64,000 bases of DNA from Cohnella hashimotonis. Lineage in GTDB: Bacteria; Bacillota; Bacilli; Paenibacillales; Paenibacillaceae. Within the stretch, counting starts at the first letter, position 1. Every line of letters starts with the position of its first letter. A program made the translations under genes and the position numbers. Of this stretch, positions 49,611-58,525 are shown piece after piece. Below the pieces are notes generated by a model. The model was not told the DNA's origin, made no database searches, and saw only the letters and a list, made by a program, of their open reading frames with translations. The DNA lies in the NCBI RefSeq assembly GCF_030014955.1, contig NZ_JAGRPV010000001.1, positions 6,076,001 through 6,140,000 on the forward strand, written 5' to 3'.

Positions 49611-51875
49611 TTACCCCTGCTTTTCCTTGCGATAATCGATCGGCGGCACGCCTACGATTTTTTTGAACGTGCGAGCGAACGAGATCGGACTGCTGTATCC
49701 GATCCGCTCGGAGATCTCCTGGACCGGCAGGCTCGTCTCGGCGAGCAGCTGCTGGGCGTGACGGATGCGAAGGTCGATCAGAAAATCGACGAACTTCAGG
49801 CCGAACTCTTCCTTGAACAGACGGCTCAAATACTTGCCGCTGATGCCGAATTTCTCGCTGAGATAGTCCAGCGACAGCTCGGGCCGCGCGAAGTCGGACT
49901 CGATGAACGCCTTGACCTCCTTGATGAGCACGCCCTGATTCCGCGATTCGCGGGACTGCTCCACCCGCTCCTCGAACGCTTCGAGGGCCTCGAAAAAGGC
50001 GTGCGCGATGTCGCCCATCATCTCGACCTCGGCCAGCGTCTTGGCGAGCGCCGGCATGACGTCCGTGCTCCACAGGCGTCGGTACTCGGCACTCATGCCC
50101 TCCACAGCCCGGCCGAGGTTGAAGATCAAGTAATTCATGACCTGCCCGATATCCTCGCGCGACGCCCGGTCGAGCTCCATCTGCCGGATCAGCGAACGGA
50201 ATTCCGCCCGCCACTTTGCGTCCGACAGACGCAGCAAGTCGACGATGCCGTCGATCCGCTGCAGGTGGCGGAACACCTCGCCCCGGCCGGTCGGTCCGCC
50301 CGTATGCTTCAGAATCCGATTGTTGCCTTCAATGGACTTGTATTGCAGCGCGGCGAGCGCTTCCTGGTAGGCATCGTGTATATTCTCCGGACGAACCGCG
50401 GGTTCTCCCAGCCCGATCGTCATCTCGAACGGCATGTCGTCCCGGATGCGCGCATGCCACTCCCCGATCAGCGCGGACATCGCCTCGTCCGGCTCATCCC
50501 CTTCGCTCATGAGCATGACCGCAAGCTGATTGGCCATCGTCCAGAGCATCCATACCCGGCAGCCGTCGGCCTTCTCCGTCAGTCCGCCCACGATCGACTC
50601 GACGGCCTTTTTCCATCCGTCCTGCTCCTCTTGGCTGTAAGTCCGCCGCCATTCCGCGCTCCGGTCGATCTCGAGGACGACGACGAACACTTTGCCGAAC
50701 GCCGGATACATGCCGTGCTGCTCCGCCGTAGCCGCCCACTCCTCCGGTCCGACCTGGCGAATGCCCTCCAGCAGCCCGTACAGGTAAAAGTTCCGTTTGA
50801 CCTCCAGGTCCTGCTGGAGCTGCAGCTGGAACCGGCTGTTCTGGTCGATCATGTTTTCCATCATCGAGTGAATATATCTGAATTCTCCGCCGTACCGCTC
50901 GTCGCCGTCCTTGACCGCTCCGCTGCCTGGCGAGTATCTCTCCAGCTGCGCGACCAGGTTGCGGATCGGACGGTAATTCTGCCGGGTCATCCAGACGATC
51001 CAGCCGAGCGCCAGCGCGCAGACGAGCAAGCCCAGCACAAGCCAGACGTTAAAGAGGGACAGCAGGAACGTAATCCACTTGCCGTCATTCCACTCGCTGA
51101 CGAGGCGCCAGCCGGTATAGTCGGAAACAGATGCGGACGCAAGCGTCTTGTTGGCCTTCGGCGCAGCGGTTGACGGGTCTGTGTGAAACAAATCCTGCCC
51201 TGATCCGTCGTACAGGTGAAGCTGCGTGACCGAAGCGTCGTACATATCCCGGACGAGCTGCTGGAGGGAAGCCGCGTTGACATTGATGACGATCAGCCCG
51301 TAGCGGCCCGAGAAGATGGACACGCTCCGGGTCAGCGTCACGACCGGCGTCCCCGTCTCGGACGGGAGCTCCTTGTATAGTCGAAGATTAGACCATTTGC
51401 TGTTCGGCGACTTCAGGCTGGATTCGATAAAAGGCGCGTCCGGGTAACGGCTGAGCGGATAGGTCGTGCTCATGTTCAGGACCATGCGGTCGTCCGCCCG
51501 AACCATGTAGATCGAATGAATGAGCGGGTTGGCGATCTTGAGCTCGGCCAGCTCGTTCATAACGTTGACCTGCAGCGACAAATCGGCGGCCGTGGGCTCG
51601 GAAAAATACCGCAGCACGGTGCGATTGCGCAGCATTTCCAGCGTGATCTTCTGGTCGATCGCCGTCAGCGACGCGTCGACGACAAGCTGCGCCTGCCTGG
51701 TCACGTAGTCGTTGGTCTTGCGGGCGGCGTCCTGGTTGCGGCTGTTCAGAATCTGGAAAAAAATAAAAAACAGAAACGCGGTCAGGATAAAAAACGCCGG
51801 CAAGTAAGACAGCAGCATTTTGCCGAACCAGGTTCTGCTGCCGCCCGTTCTCTCTCTGCGAAGCTTAAAGCCCAT
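49611..51875 (-). CDS. YesN-like membrane sensor/AraC-family regulator
   Basis: 754 aa. A membrane segment at residues ~22-42, an extracytoplasmic sensor region (~45-275, Cache-like), a second membrane segment (~278-300), a long cytoplasmic linker, and a C-terminal double HTH ('SLDYLSEKFGISGKYLSRLFKEEFGLKF' and 'VQEISERIGYSSPISFARTFKKIVGVPPIDYRK'). Such proteins sense an extracellular sugar and activate adjacent ABC/glycosidase genes directly, without a histidine kinase. It is immediately upstream of, and on the same strand as, the operon at 43935-49268, its likely target. Confidence 0.87.
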   Translation of the reverse strand: MGFKLRRERTGGSRTWFGKMLLSYLPAFFILTAFLFFIFFQILNSRNQDAARKTNDYVTRQAQLVVDASLTAIDQKITLEMLRNRTVLRYFSEPTAADLSLQVNVMNELAELKIANPLIHSIYMVRADDRMVLNMSTTYPLSRYPDAPFIESSLKSPNSKWSNLRLYKELPSETGTPVVTLTRSVSIFSGRYGLIVINVNAASLQQLVRDMYDASVTQLHLYDGSGQDLFHTDPSTAAPKANKTLASASVSDYTGWRLVSEWNDGKWITFLLSLFNVWLVLGLLVCALALGWIVWMTRQNYRPIRNLVAQLERYSPGSGAVKDGDERYGGEFRYIHSMMENMIDQNSRFQLQLQQDLEVKRNFYLYGLLEGIRQVGPEEWAATAEQHGMYPAFGKVFVVVLEIDRSAEWRRTYSQEEQDGWKKAVESIVGGLTEKADGCRVWMLWTMANQLAVMLMSEGDEPDEAMSALIGEWHARIRDDMPFEMTIGLGEPAVRPENIHDAYQEALAALQYKSIEGNNRILKHTGGPTGRGEVFRHLQRIDGIVDLLRLSDAKWRAEFRSLIRQMELDRASREDIGQVMNYLIFNLGRAVEGMSAEYRRLWSTDVMPALAKTLAEVEMMGDIAHAFFEALEAFEERVEQSRESRNQGVLIKEVKAFIESDFARPELSLDYLSEKFGISGKYLSRLFKEEFGLKFVDFLIDLRIRHAQQLLAETSLPVQEISERIGYSSPISFARTFKKIVGVPPIDYRKEKQG

Positions 51876-51919
51876 CCTCTACGCCCCTTCTTCTGGCTGC
51901 GATTGCGGACATTGTGCGT

Positions 51920-53011
51920 TTATTCGTACGTTACATGACTCGCGAACCCGCCGTCCGTCGGCACCACGTGGTAGTAGGTCGTGCCCGGCAGGAACTTGAG
52001 CTCGCGGCCGTCCCGGTAGATGCGGATGATGTCGCCCGGCGCCCGCTTCCACTCGCAGGAGATCGCCCGTCCTTCCTGGAACAGCATCGCCTCGCCGCCG
52101 GATTTCAAGTCGATCTCGAGCCGGCCGTAATCGTCGTAGGCACGATGCTTGGCCGACAGAACGACGAGGTTCGCCGCCGTGAGCTGTTGCGAGTTGTTGA
52201 GATCGATATGCGGCTGATCGTTGACCGAGCGGGCGTATAGATGCGTGGATGCATCGTATCGGTAAGACACCTTGTAGTCCGACAATTGGAACTTAAGGTC
52301 GATCTGCGAAGCGGCCGGCTCCCCGATCACGTCCGGCGTCGGATCGAACTGCACCAGCGGCACGAGCGCCGTTTCGTCGTACTTCAACTTCCGCGCGCCC
52401 GTATACAGCTTTTCTTGCGTGGAATACAGGTTATGCGGCGCTTTACGGTCTTTGCTGCGGTAAAAGTAGGCGCCGGCATTGTTGATCTCGTCCATGTCGG
52501 CTTTGCCCGAGTGCTGCAGAATGGCGAGCGCGTCGTTGCTCGCGCCGGCGTGAACGAGGACGCCGCCGTAGGTTTCGCCGATGTCGATCAAGTAAGGACG
52601 GATGCTGCGGATCGGGCCGATCGGATCGTCGAACGTCTGGCTCTGGAAGATCGCGACGAGCCGCGTGATGCCTCCCTCTGCGAGGATCTCCCACACCGTG
52701 TCGGCATGCGTCAGGCCGGACTGGGGCCGGGCGGCCTTGAAGTTGTTGATCATGACGCTAAGCGGCCTTCGGGTGATGGCCTGCTCCGTCGGGAGGCCGG
52801 TGAGCGGGGCGAGGAATGCGGCTGTCGGATCGGCCGCGGAGGCGGTCGGCGCGGGCGAAGCCGAGGCAGACTGCGAAGCCGTCGCGGTATCGACCGGAGC
52901 CAGCGCGGGCTCGGCCTTGGAGCCGCAGCCGGTCGCAAGCGCGGCCAGCAACGATGCGGCGGTCAGCGCGAGCGCGGCGCGGCGCACTGGGCTGGGGTAG
53001 CGTAAAGTCAT
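51920..53011 (-). CDS. DUF3048 (YerB-like) lipoprotein
   Basis: 363 aa. Signal peptide with lipobox 'LAALATGC', a Ser/Ala/Pro linker, then the family core 'PLTGLPTEQAITRRPLSVMINNFKAARPQSGLTHADTVWEILAEGGITRLVAIFQ' and 'GPIRSIRPYLIDIGETYGGVLVHAGAS', and a C-terminal beta part ending 'GTTYYHVVP'. Function unknown in the family; located on the outer face of the membrane. ATG at 53011 with GGAGG. Divergent from the LacI gene at 53243; no functional link is evident. Confidence 0.88.
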   Translation of the reverse strand: MTLRYPSPVRRAALALTAASLLAALATGCGSKAEPALAPVDTATASQSASASPAPTASAADPTAAFLAPLTGLPTEQAITRRPLSVMINNFKAARPQSGLTHADTVWEILAEGGITRLVAIFQSQTFDDPIGPIRSIRPYLIDIGETYGGVLVHAGASNDALAILQHSGKADMDEINNAGAYFYRSKDRKAPHNLYSTQEKLYTGARKLKYDETALVPLVQFDPTPDVIGEPAASQIDLKFQLSDYKVSYRYDASTHLYARSVNDQPHIDLNNSQQLTAANLVVLSAKHRAYDDYGRLEIDLKSGGEAMLFQEGRAISCEWKRAPGDIIRIYRDGRELKFLPGTTYYHVVPTDGGFASHVTYE

Positions 53012-53186
53012 CCGTTATCCTCCATGTCGTCGGTCTGTGCGTTCCGAACTTGATTCTACTATTAAACCATAACCCGAACCGCTTGTCGCGGTCGCACGGT
53101 CCCGGGCAAGCGGGCATCCAGTCAGATCCTGTCGATTTCGCGGCGTGTGCAACGTTTGCGTATGTCGCGTTGCGAACCAACTGTGC

Positions 53187-53210
53187 TATAATGGGTGAAA
53201 CCGGTTTTTC
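53187..53210 (+). promoter_or_regulatory. Extended -10 promoter and AACCGGTT operator of the amylase regulator gene
   Basis: TGCTATAAT (TATAAT at 53187-53192) with no clear -35, followed by GAAACCGGTTTTTC (53197-53210) at the predicted transcript start. The core AACCGGTT recurs upstream of the amylase gene at 58281-58288. Confidence 0.65.
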
Positions 53211-53242
53211 AAACCATTGATCGTTGAGGGAGAGGGATTTCG

Positions 53243-54325
53243 TTGCCGGAGGGAACCTCGCGGAAGGTGACTATACAGGATATCGCCGACGCCGCCCAAG
53301 TGGCCAAGTCGACCGTGTCCAAGGTCATTAACGATTCGCCAAAAGTATCGGACCAAACGAAGAGCCGGATCTGGGGCATCATCCGCGAGATGAATTACAC
53401 GCCCAGCAGTCTTGCCACGCAGCTCGCCAAGCAGACGAGCCGGAATATCGGCTTGTTGATCGACTTATCCAGGGAGCATGAGTTTCTCGACCATTTTTTC
53501 TTCAATATAATAGGCGGTATCGAGAGCGCGCTCGTCGAGCGCAAGTACGAGCTCACGATCTCGAACATCCAGCAGCCCGACCGGCCAGAACAGCACTTTA
53601 TGAAGCGTCTTGTTCTGAACCGGCGGGTGGACGGTCTGATCGCCAACAATTCGGTGCTGACCGAGCCGCTCTGCGAGGAGCTGCTGGCGCACCGCTTCCC
53701 GTTCATCTCGATCGGCGAGGTGCAGTCGCCGGTCAGCTGGGTGGACTTCGACAACGAAGCAGGCGGACATATGCTTGCGGCCCATCTGCTTGAGCGCGGC
53801 TACCGGCGCCTTGCTTTCTTCGCGGGCGAGCGCGACGAGAAGCTGTTCGTGCGGCGCTTCGGCGGCTTCGCCCGCGCGCTCGCCGAGGCCGGCTTGCCGG
53901 CGCCGGACGAAGCGGCCCTGCGCGGCCTCGCGGACACGGACTCCGGCTACGCGCTGGGTCTCAGGATGCTGGACCTGCCGGCTGGCGAGCGTCCGGATGC
54001 TGTCGTCTGCATGAGCAACTACGCCGCCTTCGGCCTGCTCAAAGCGGCCCGCGAGCGCGGCGTCGACGTGCCGGGCGGACTGGGGATCGCCGCCTTCGAC
54101 GATTACCCGATGTCGCCGTATACGACGCCGCCGCTCACCTGCCTCAAGATCGACACGTTCACGCTCGGCGTGTCGGCCGGCGAGCTGCTTCTCGAGCAGC
54201 TGCGGGATCCCGATATGCCGCTACAGAAGCGCATGCTCGAGCCGCAGTTGATCGTGCGGGAGTCCACGCGATCGGAGACTGCGGCCGGCGGACAGGCGGT
54301 TGGATCCTCTGCGGCGGATTTCTAA
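53243..54325 (+). CDS. LacI-family regulator, probable amylase regulator
   Basis: 360 aa. HTH 'VTIQDIADAAQVAKSTVSKVINDS', hinge 'MNYTPSSLATQLAKQTS', effector domain with 'LLERGYRRLAFFAGERDE' and 'PGGLGIAAFDDYPMSP'. TTG start at 53243 with GAGGGAGAGGG upstream. Operator core AACCGGTT lies in its own promoter and in that of the convergent amylase gene. This type resembles MalR/CcpA-like maltose regulators by context; the ligand is inferred, not seen. Confidence 0.87.
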   Translation: MPEGTSRKVTIQDIADAAQVAKSTVSKVINDSPKVSDQTKSRIWGIIREMNYTPSSLATQLAKQTSRNIGLLIDLSREHEFLDHFFFNIIGGIESALVERKYELTISNIQQPDRPEQHFMKRLVLNRRVDGLIANNSVLTEPLCEELLAHRFPFISIGEVQSPVSWVDFDNEAGGHMLAAHLLERGYRRLAFFAGERDEKLFVRRFGGFARALAEAGLPAPDEAALRGLADTDSGYALGLRMLDLPAGERPDAVVCMSNYAAFGLLKAARERGVDVPGGLGIAAFDDYPMSPYTTPPLTCLKIDTFTLGVSAGELLLEQLRDPDMPLQKRMLEPQLIVRESTRSETAAGGQAVGSSAADF

Positions 54326-54370
54326 GGCTGCAGAATCATAGTCGGGCCGGTTTAACGACTCTGCTTTTTG

Positions 54371-54504
54371 CCGAAGCCGCCCCTGCTTAGTCCGGATGCC
54401 GAAGGCCGCCTTTCCCGGCCCGGAAGCCGAAGACCGCCTTCCTGGCCCAGATGCCGAAGCTGTCTTTCCTGATCCGGATGCCGAAGCCGCCTTTCCTAGC
54501 CCGG
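54371..54504. repeat. 27-30-bp tandem repeat after the LacI gene
   Basis: About five degenerate units of the type CCGGATGCCGAAGCCGCC plus TTTCCTAGC. Both strands stay open across it with a 9-residue period (Pro-Asp-Ala-Glu-Ala on plus), but no ribosome site is present. Taken as non-coding. Confidence 0.7.
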
Positions 54505-54690
54505 ATAGTGGTCAAAAGGCAGTTATTTTCGCAAAATGCCCTTACTCGTCCAAGATAGTGGTCAAAAGGCAACTATTCAGAGCCTCGTGGCTTCATCGAG
54601 CAGCTTTGGACAAAATTAAATGCCTTTTAACCGTTAATGCCGACTCAACACCCGCTTTCATCCGATTTAGTTGCCTTTTAGCAATTATCC
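54505..54690. repeat. Hairpin-repeat array 5 (two direct and two inverted copies, 50-51-bp spacing)
   Basis: ATAGTGGTCAAAAGGCA occurs at 54505 and 54555 (50 bp apart). Inverted forms with TGCCTTTT are at 54621 and 54672 (51 bp apart). TAGT..ACTA ends close a hairpin around AAAA. It lies in the convergent gap between the LacI and amylase genes. Confidence 0.78.
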
Positions 54691-54710
54691 GCCGCCCCCC
54701 CACACAGCGC

Positions 54711-54752
54711 AAAAGCCTGCCGCTCCCATTTGGGAACGGACAGGCTTTTTTG
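54711..54752. terminator. Terminator between the LacI and amylase genes
   Basis: AAAAGCCTG...CAGGCTTTTTT hairpin with an inner CCCATTTGGG. A strong T-run follows on the plus strand; the minus-strand T-run is shorter, so it may work in both directions. Confidence 0.8.
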
Positions 54753-54761
54753 CTTACAGTC

Positions 54762-57700
54762 TTAAAGATCCTTCCACCGCGCCACGGTCATGTTCACCGT
54801 CTGCGCGCCGCCGCTCGGCGTCAGCGTGCGGTTCGCGATATCCGCTCCGCTGGACGTCGATTCTACCGATGCCCATGTGCCGCGCGTCAGCTTGTACGTG
54901 TACGCCGTGCCCGGCGTCAGGCTCAGCGTGATGCTGTACACGCCATCGGTGCCCTTCGTCAGCTGATAAGCCGGATCGGATGCATTCCAGCTGTTGAAGC
55001 TGCCCGACAGATACACCGGCCCGCTCGCCGGCGTGTTCGACGGCACCGTCACGCGGAACGTCACGCTGTCCGCCTGCGGCTCGCCCGCCGTCTTCGTGCC
55101 GCCGACCAGCGTCCATACGCCGCTGTCGAAGTGATAGTTGCTGCCGCCGTTGCTGTCCCACGTGCCGCTGCCGTTATTGAACGCCGCCGTAAGGCCGGCC
55201 GCGCCGCTCAGCGGAATTGTGATCGACTTGTAGCCCGGATACGTCGTCGATGCCGTCATTTGTACGCCGGGCGACGTCGTCCATGTCGTCGAATTGTCCA
55301 GCTTGTAGTGGATGTAGGCATTCGTATACGCCGTGTTCTTGTAGTAGATCGTCACGCTGCCGCTGCCCGCAGGCGTCGTGACCGTCGCCGCCGCGCTCGC
55401 CGCCGAGGCATTGCCTGCAGCGTCCAGCGCCTTGACCGTGTAGCTGTAGGTCGTGCCGGCCGCGGCCGTGCTGTCCGTGTACGACGTTGCGTTGCCTGCC
55501 GCGCTGCCGATCTTCGTACCGCCGCGGTATACGTCATAAGCCGTCACGCCGACATTGTCGGTCGACGCCGTCCACGTGACGTTAACCGTCGTCGCGGACG
55601 TCGCCGTCGCGGTCACGCTGCCCGGCACCGTCGGCGCCTGGTTGTCGACGTTCGGCGCGCCCGCCGCGATGTTGCCCGTCGGCGTGTACGTCCACGTGCC
55701 GACGCCGAACAGATAGTTTTGCGAGTTGTTGCTGTCCCACGTGCCGCTGCCGTTGTTGAAGCAAGCTTCGAGTTGGGTCGCCGTGCCGATGTTGATCGTG
55801 ATCTTGTTGTAGCCGGATACCTCGGAGACCGGCATCGCCACGCCCGGCGCGGTCGTCCATGTGCCGCCGACCGGACGGTAATGGATGTAAGGCGTCGCGA
55901 AGCCCTGCTTGTAGTAAATCGTCACGTTGTTGCCTGCCGACGTCGTCGCCGATGCCGCCGCGCTGAACGCCGACAGATTGCCCGCCGCGTCCTTCGCCTT
56001 TACCGTGTAGCTGTAGGCGGTGGCGGCCGCCAGTCCCGTGTCGGTGTAAGACGTGCCTGTAGCCGTGCCGACCAACATGCCGCCGCGGTAAACCTCATAG
56101 CCCGTAACGCCGACGTTGTCGGTTGAAGCGCTCCAGGTTACCTGGATGCTGGACGAACTCTGCGCAGTCGCGGCCACATTTTGCGGCACGCTCGGCGCCG
56201 TCGTGTCCGGCTGGCCGGTCGTCGCCGAAGCCGAAGCGCTCGCCGCCGATACATTGCCCGCCGCATCCTTCGCCTTCACGGTATAGGTGTACGTCGTGTT
56301 GGCGGTCAGGCCCGAATCCGTGTACGTCGTGCCGGTCGCCGTGCCGACGAGCGTGCCGCCGCGGTACACTTCATAGCCGGTCACGCCTACGTTGTCGGTC
56401 GAGGCCGTCCAGTTCAATTGCACGCCGGTCGTGCCTTGCACCGTAGCGGTCAAGCCCGTCGGCGCGGTAGGCGCCTGCGTATCGGACAGCGCCTTGGCGT
56501 ATACCTTGGCCACGTTCGCGCCCAGCGAGACGGTGATCTGTTTGCCTGTTGCGCCGCCGGATTGAACCGTGACCGTGTCGGACGTGTTAAGCTGATTGAC
56601 CAGCACCGTGCCGACGGTCAGTGTGCTCTCCGCACGCAACGGAATCGTGATGGTCTGCGTGCCGCTGGATGCGTTGCTGAACGTCGAGATGACTTCCTGG
56701 CCGACGTTCGCGCCGCTGTCCATACGCCGGGAGAAGGCGTACACATTTTGCGCGGACCACATCTCGCGCTGCGTTCCCTTGCGTAGCGCCTCGTAATTTT
56801 TGCGGATCTGATTCAGCTTGGCCACGTATTGGAACGTGCTCGCATTCTCGTCGAAGTAGTTGGTGATGATATTGCCGCTCGCGTCGCGCTTCACCATCGA
56901 CCAGCGGTTCCACGTATCCGCGATGCCGCCGCCGATGATCGCGCCGTTGCCGTTGCCCTTGTTCTGCTCGGTGCCCTGGAAGACGACGGGGACGCCGCGC
57001 ACGGTGAAGAGGAACGTCAGCGCGTTCTGCAGCTTGGCTACGCTGCCGCCCGCTTCGGTCAGGAACCGGTTGCGGTCGTGGTTGTCGAGGAAGGTGACCA
57101 TGTGGTTCGCGTTGCCGTTATAGAGGGAGTCCTGGGCCAGCGTGCTCTTGATGTTAGAATCGAACGATTGCCCGTAAGCGAAGCTGTTCAGCACGGAGAA
57201 AAACAGCGGGAAGTCGAGCATGCCCCACTCTTTGTTCGTGCCGACCCAGCGGGAAACGAACTCTGCATTGCCGTCGAAGTTCTCTCCGAACGTGTTGACG
57301 CCCAGCAGGTTCTGCAGATCGCCGACATCCGTCGGCTTGATCAGCTTGGCCGCATCGACCCGTGCGCCGTCCGCGCCCGTGTAGTCGAACCAGCCCTTAA
57401 TGGAGTTGAAAATGGCCGACTTGGCTGCCGGTACGTCGAAATCGATGTCGTCCAGACCGGCGAGGTCGTGGTTCTCGATGTAATCCTGCGCCCATTGGGT
57501 GTAGTTGCCGTCCACGAGCGACCAGTTGATGTCACCGTTGTGGTGATACCAGGCGGGATTGTTAAAAGGCGCCGCAGGCTGCAGGCTCGGAATGTCATAG
57601 TACGCCTGCGTGCCCAGCATGTAGTCGCCGACATGGTTCGGCACGACATCGATGACGACCTTGATGCCGTACGAATGCGCCGTGTCGACGAGCTCCTTGA

Positions 57701-58157
57701 GCTTTTCCTTCGTGCCGAAATACGGATTGGCCGCGTTCGGATCCTTGACGTTGTAGCCGTGGTAAGCGGTATTCTTGCCCGTGCCGCCGTTCTCGCGGTT
57801 CGTCATCTGCGGCTCGGCGACCGGAGAGATCCAGATGGCCGTGTAGCCCATGTTGGCGATGTAAGGCATCTTGTCGATGACGCCCTGCCAGTCGCCGCCC
57901 TTCATGTAGCGGAAGTCGTCCTCGACCGTCTCTCCGTAACGAATTGCCGAGCCTGTCGCATTATTCGTCGGATCTCCGTCGTAGAAGCGGTCGACCATGA
58001 TCTGATAGATGGTGTCGCCCTCGCCGATCGTGCCGATGCTGGCTGCCTGCGCCGGCTTCGGCGCCGTTGTCAGCGCAGGCGCGATCATCGCGAGCAGCAG
58101 TACGGCCGCCAGCCAGCGGACCGTGAGATGCCGAAGGATGCTTGTCTTACGAATCAT
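54762..58157 (-). CDS. Secreted modular alpha-amylase (GH13, three Fn3, two CBM25, one CBM20)
   Basis: 1,131 aa. Signal peptide to ~residue 39. GH13 barrel ~45-480 with 'IDVVPNH', nucleophile Asp268 in 'DGARVDAAKL', acid/base Glu292 in 'TFGEN' and Asp361 in 'FLDNHD'; the C-domain ends near 555. Then Fn3 (~563-647), Fn3 (~656-738), CBM25 (~743-833), Fn3 (~841-928), CBM25 (~933-1026) and CBM20 (~1030-1131). It digests raw starch outside the cell. ATG at 58157 lies 12 nt after GAGGAGG; the earlier TTG codons lack spacing. A cre site and an AACCGGTT operator precede it, implying CcpA and LacI control. Confidence 0.93.
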   Translation of the reverse strand: MIRKTSILRHLTVRWLAAVLLLAMIAPALTTAPKPAQAASIGTIGEGDTIYQIMVDRFYDGDPTNNATGSAIRYGETVEDDFRYMKGGDWQGVIDKMPYIANMGYTAIWISPVAEPQMTNRENGGTGKNTAYHGYNVKDPNAANPYFGTKEKLKELVDTAHSYGIKVVIDVVPNHVGDYMLGTQAYYDIPSLQPAAPFNNPAWYHHNGDINWSLVDGNYTQWAQDYIENHDLAGLDDIDFDVPAAKSAIFNSIKGWFDYTGADGARVDAAKLIKPTDVGDLQNLLGVNTFGENFDGNAEFVSRWVGTNKEWGMLDFPLFFSVLNSFAYGQSFDSNIKSTLAQDSLYNGNANHMVTFLDNHDRNRFLTEAGGSVAKLQNALTFLFTVRGVPVVFQGTEQNKGNGNGAIIGGGIADTWNRWSMVKRDASGNIITNYFDENASTFQYVAKLNQIRKNYEALRKGTQREMWSAQNVYAFSRRMDSGANVGQEVISTFSNASSGTQTITIPLRAESTLTVGTVLVNQLNTSDTVTVQSGGATGKQITVSLGANVAKVYAKALSDTQAPTAPTGLTATVQGTTGVQLNWTASTDNVGVTGYEVYRGGTLVGTATGTTYTDSGLTANTTYTYTVKAKDAAGNVSAASASASATTGQPDTTAPSVPQNVAATAQSSSSIQVTWSASTDNVGVTGYEVYRGGMLVGTATGTSYTDTGLAAATAYSYTVKAKDAAGNLSAFSAAASATTSAGNNVTIYYKQGFATPYIHYRPVGGTWTTAPGVAMPVSEVSGYNKITINIGTATQLEACFNNGSGTWDSNNSQNYLFGVGTWTYTPTGNIAAGAPNVDNQAPTVPGSVTATATSATTVNVTWTASTDNVGVTAYDVYRGGTKIGSAAGNATSYTDSTAAAGTTYSYTVKALDAAGNASAASAAATVTTPAGSGSVTIYYKNTAYTNAYIHYKLDNSTTWTTSPGVQMTASTTYPGYKSITIPLSGAAGLTAAFNNGSGTWDSNGGSNYHFDSGVWTLVGGTKTAGEPQADSVTFRVTVPSNTPASGPVYLSGSFNSWNASDPAYQLTKGTDGVYSITLSLTPGTAYTYKLTRGTWASVESTSSGADIANRTLTPSGGAQTVNMTVARWKDL

Positions 58158-58181
58158 AATAAAGTCCAACCTCCTCAAATG

Positions 58182-58195
58182 ATTAAGCGCTTACA
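58182..58195. promoter_or_regulatory. cre site in the amylase leader
   Basis: ATTAAGCGCTTACA matches the cre consensus at 12 of 14 positions, 25 bp upstream of the start codon and downstream of the promoter, the place for a CcpA roadblock. Confidence 0.7.
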
Positions 58196-58277
58196 ACAAC
58201 TTGCTCCGTTATTCCCAGCGCGCTCCTTTCTTTTCGGCCCGTCGTTCGGCTGCCTCATAATCTCTCGCAAGAATTAG

Positions 58278-58292
58278 GGGAACCGGTTTCCC
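58278..58292. promoter_or_regulatory. AACCGGTT operator in the amylase promoter
   Basis: GGGAACCGGTTTCCC, a near-perfect palindrome, between minus-strand TTGTTA and TAATTC. It shares its 8-bp core with the site in front of the LacI gene at 53199-53206. The rest of the gap 58293-58438 shows nothing recognisable. Confidence 0.65.
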
Positions 58293-58438
58293 TAGTAACA
58301 ACATAAATCGTCAGCCAGAAGATGTCAATCCTTGAATCGGAAATCCAGGAAACAAAAATAATAGCTCCTTCGCTGTCGAGAGGCGGCTTGTCTTGTGCCG
58401 ACGAGCACCGAATCTGATGGCCGCAAACTAAAAAGAAA

Positions 58439-58458
58439 CGGCAGGCTTCCGCCTGCCG
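58439..58458 (-). terminator. Terminator of the four-gene BtrH-like/ligase operon
   Basis: CGGCAGGC-TTCC-GCCTGCCG, perfect 8-bp stem; on the minus strand followed by TTTCTTTTTAG. About 70 bp past the dioxygenase stop. Confidence 0.85.
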
Positions 58459-58525
58459 CGCCTTATCGACGGCAGCCAGCCGTCTATGAAGCCGCTATCT
58501 GTCGCCCCATCCACGCATGCCCTGT

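Noticed and set aside
54396..56126. 576-aa plus-strand protein
   Set aside because: It begins in the 27-bp repeat and continues antisense to the amylase gene with an Arg/Ala-rich composition typical of shadow frames in G+C-rich DNA.
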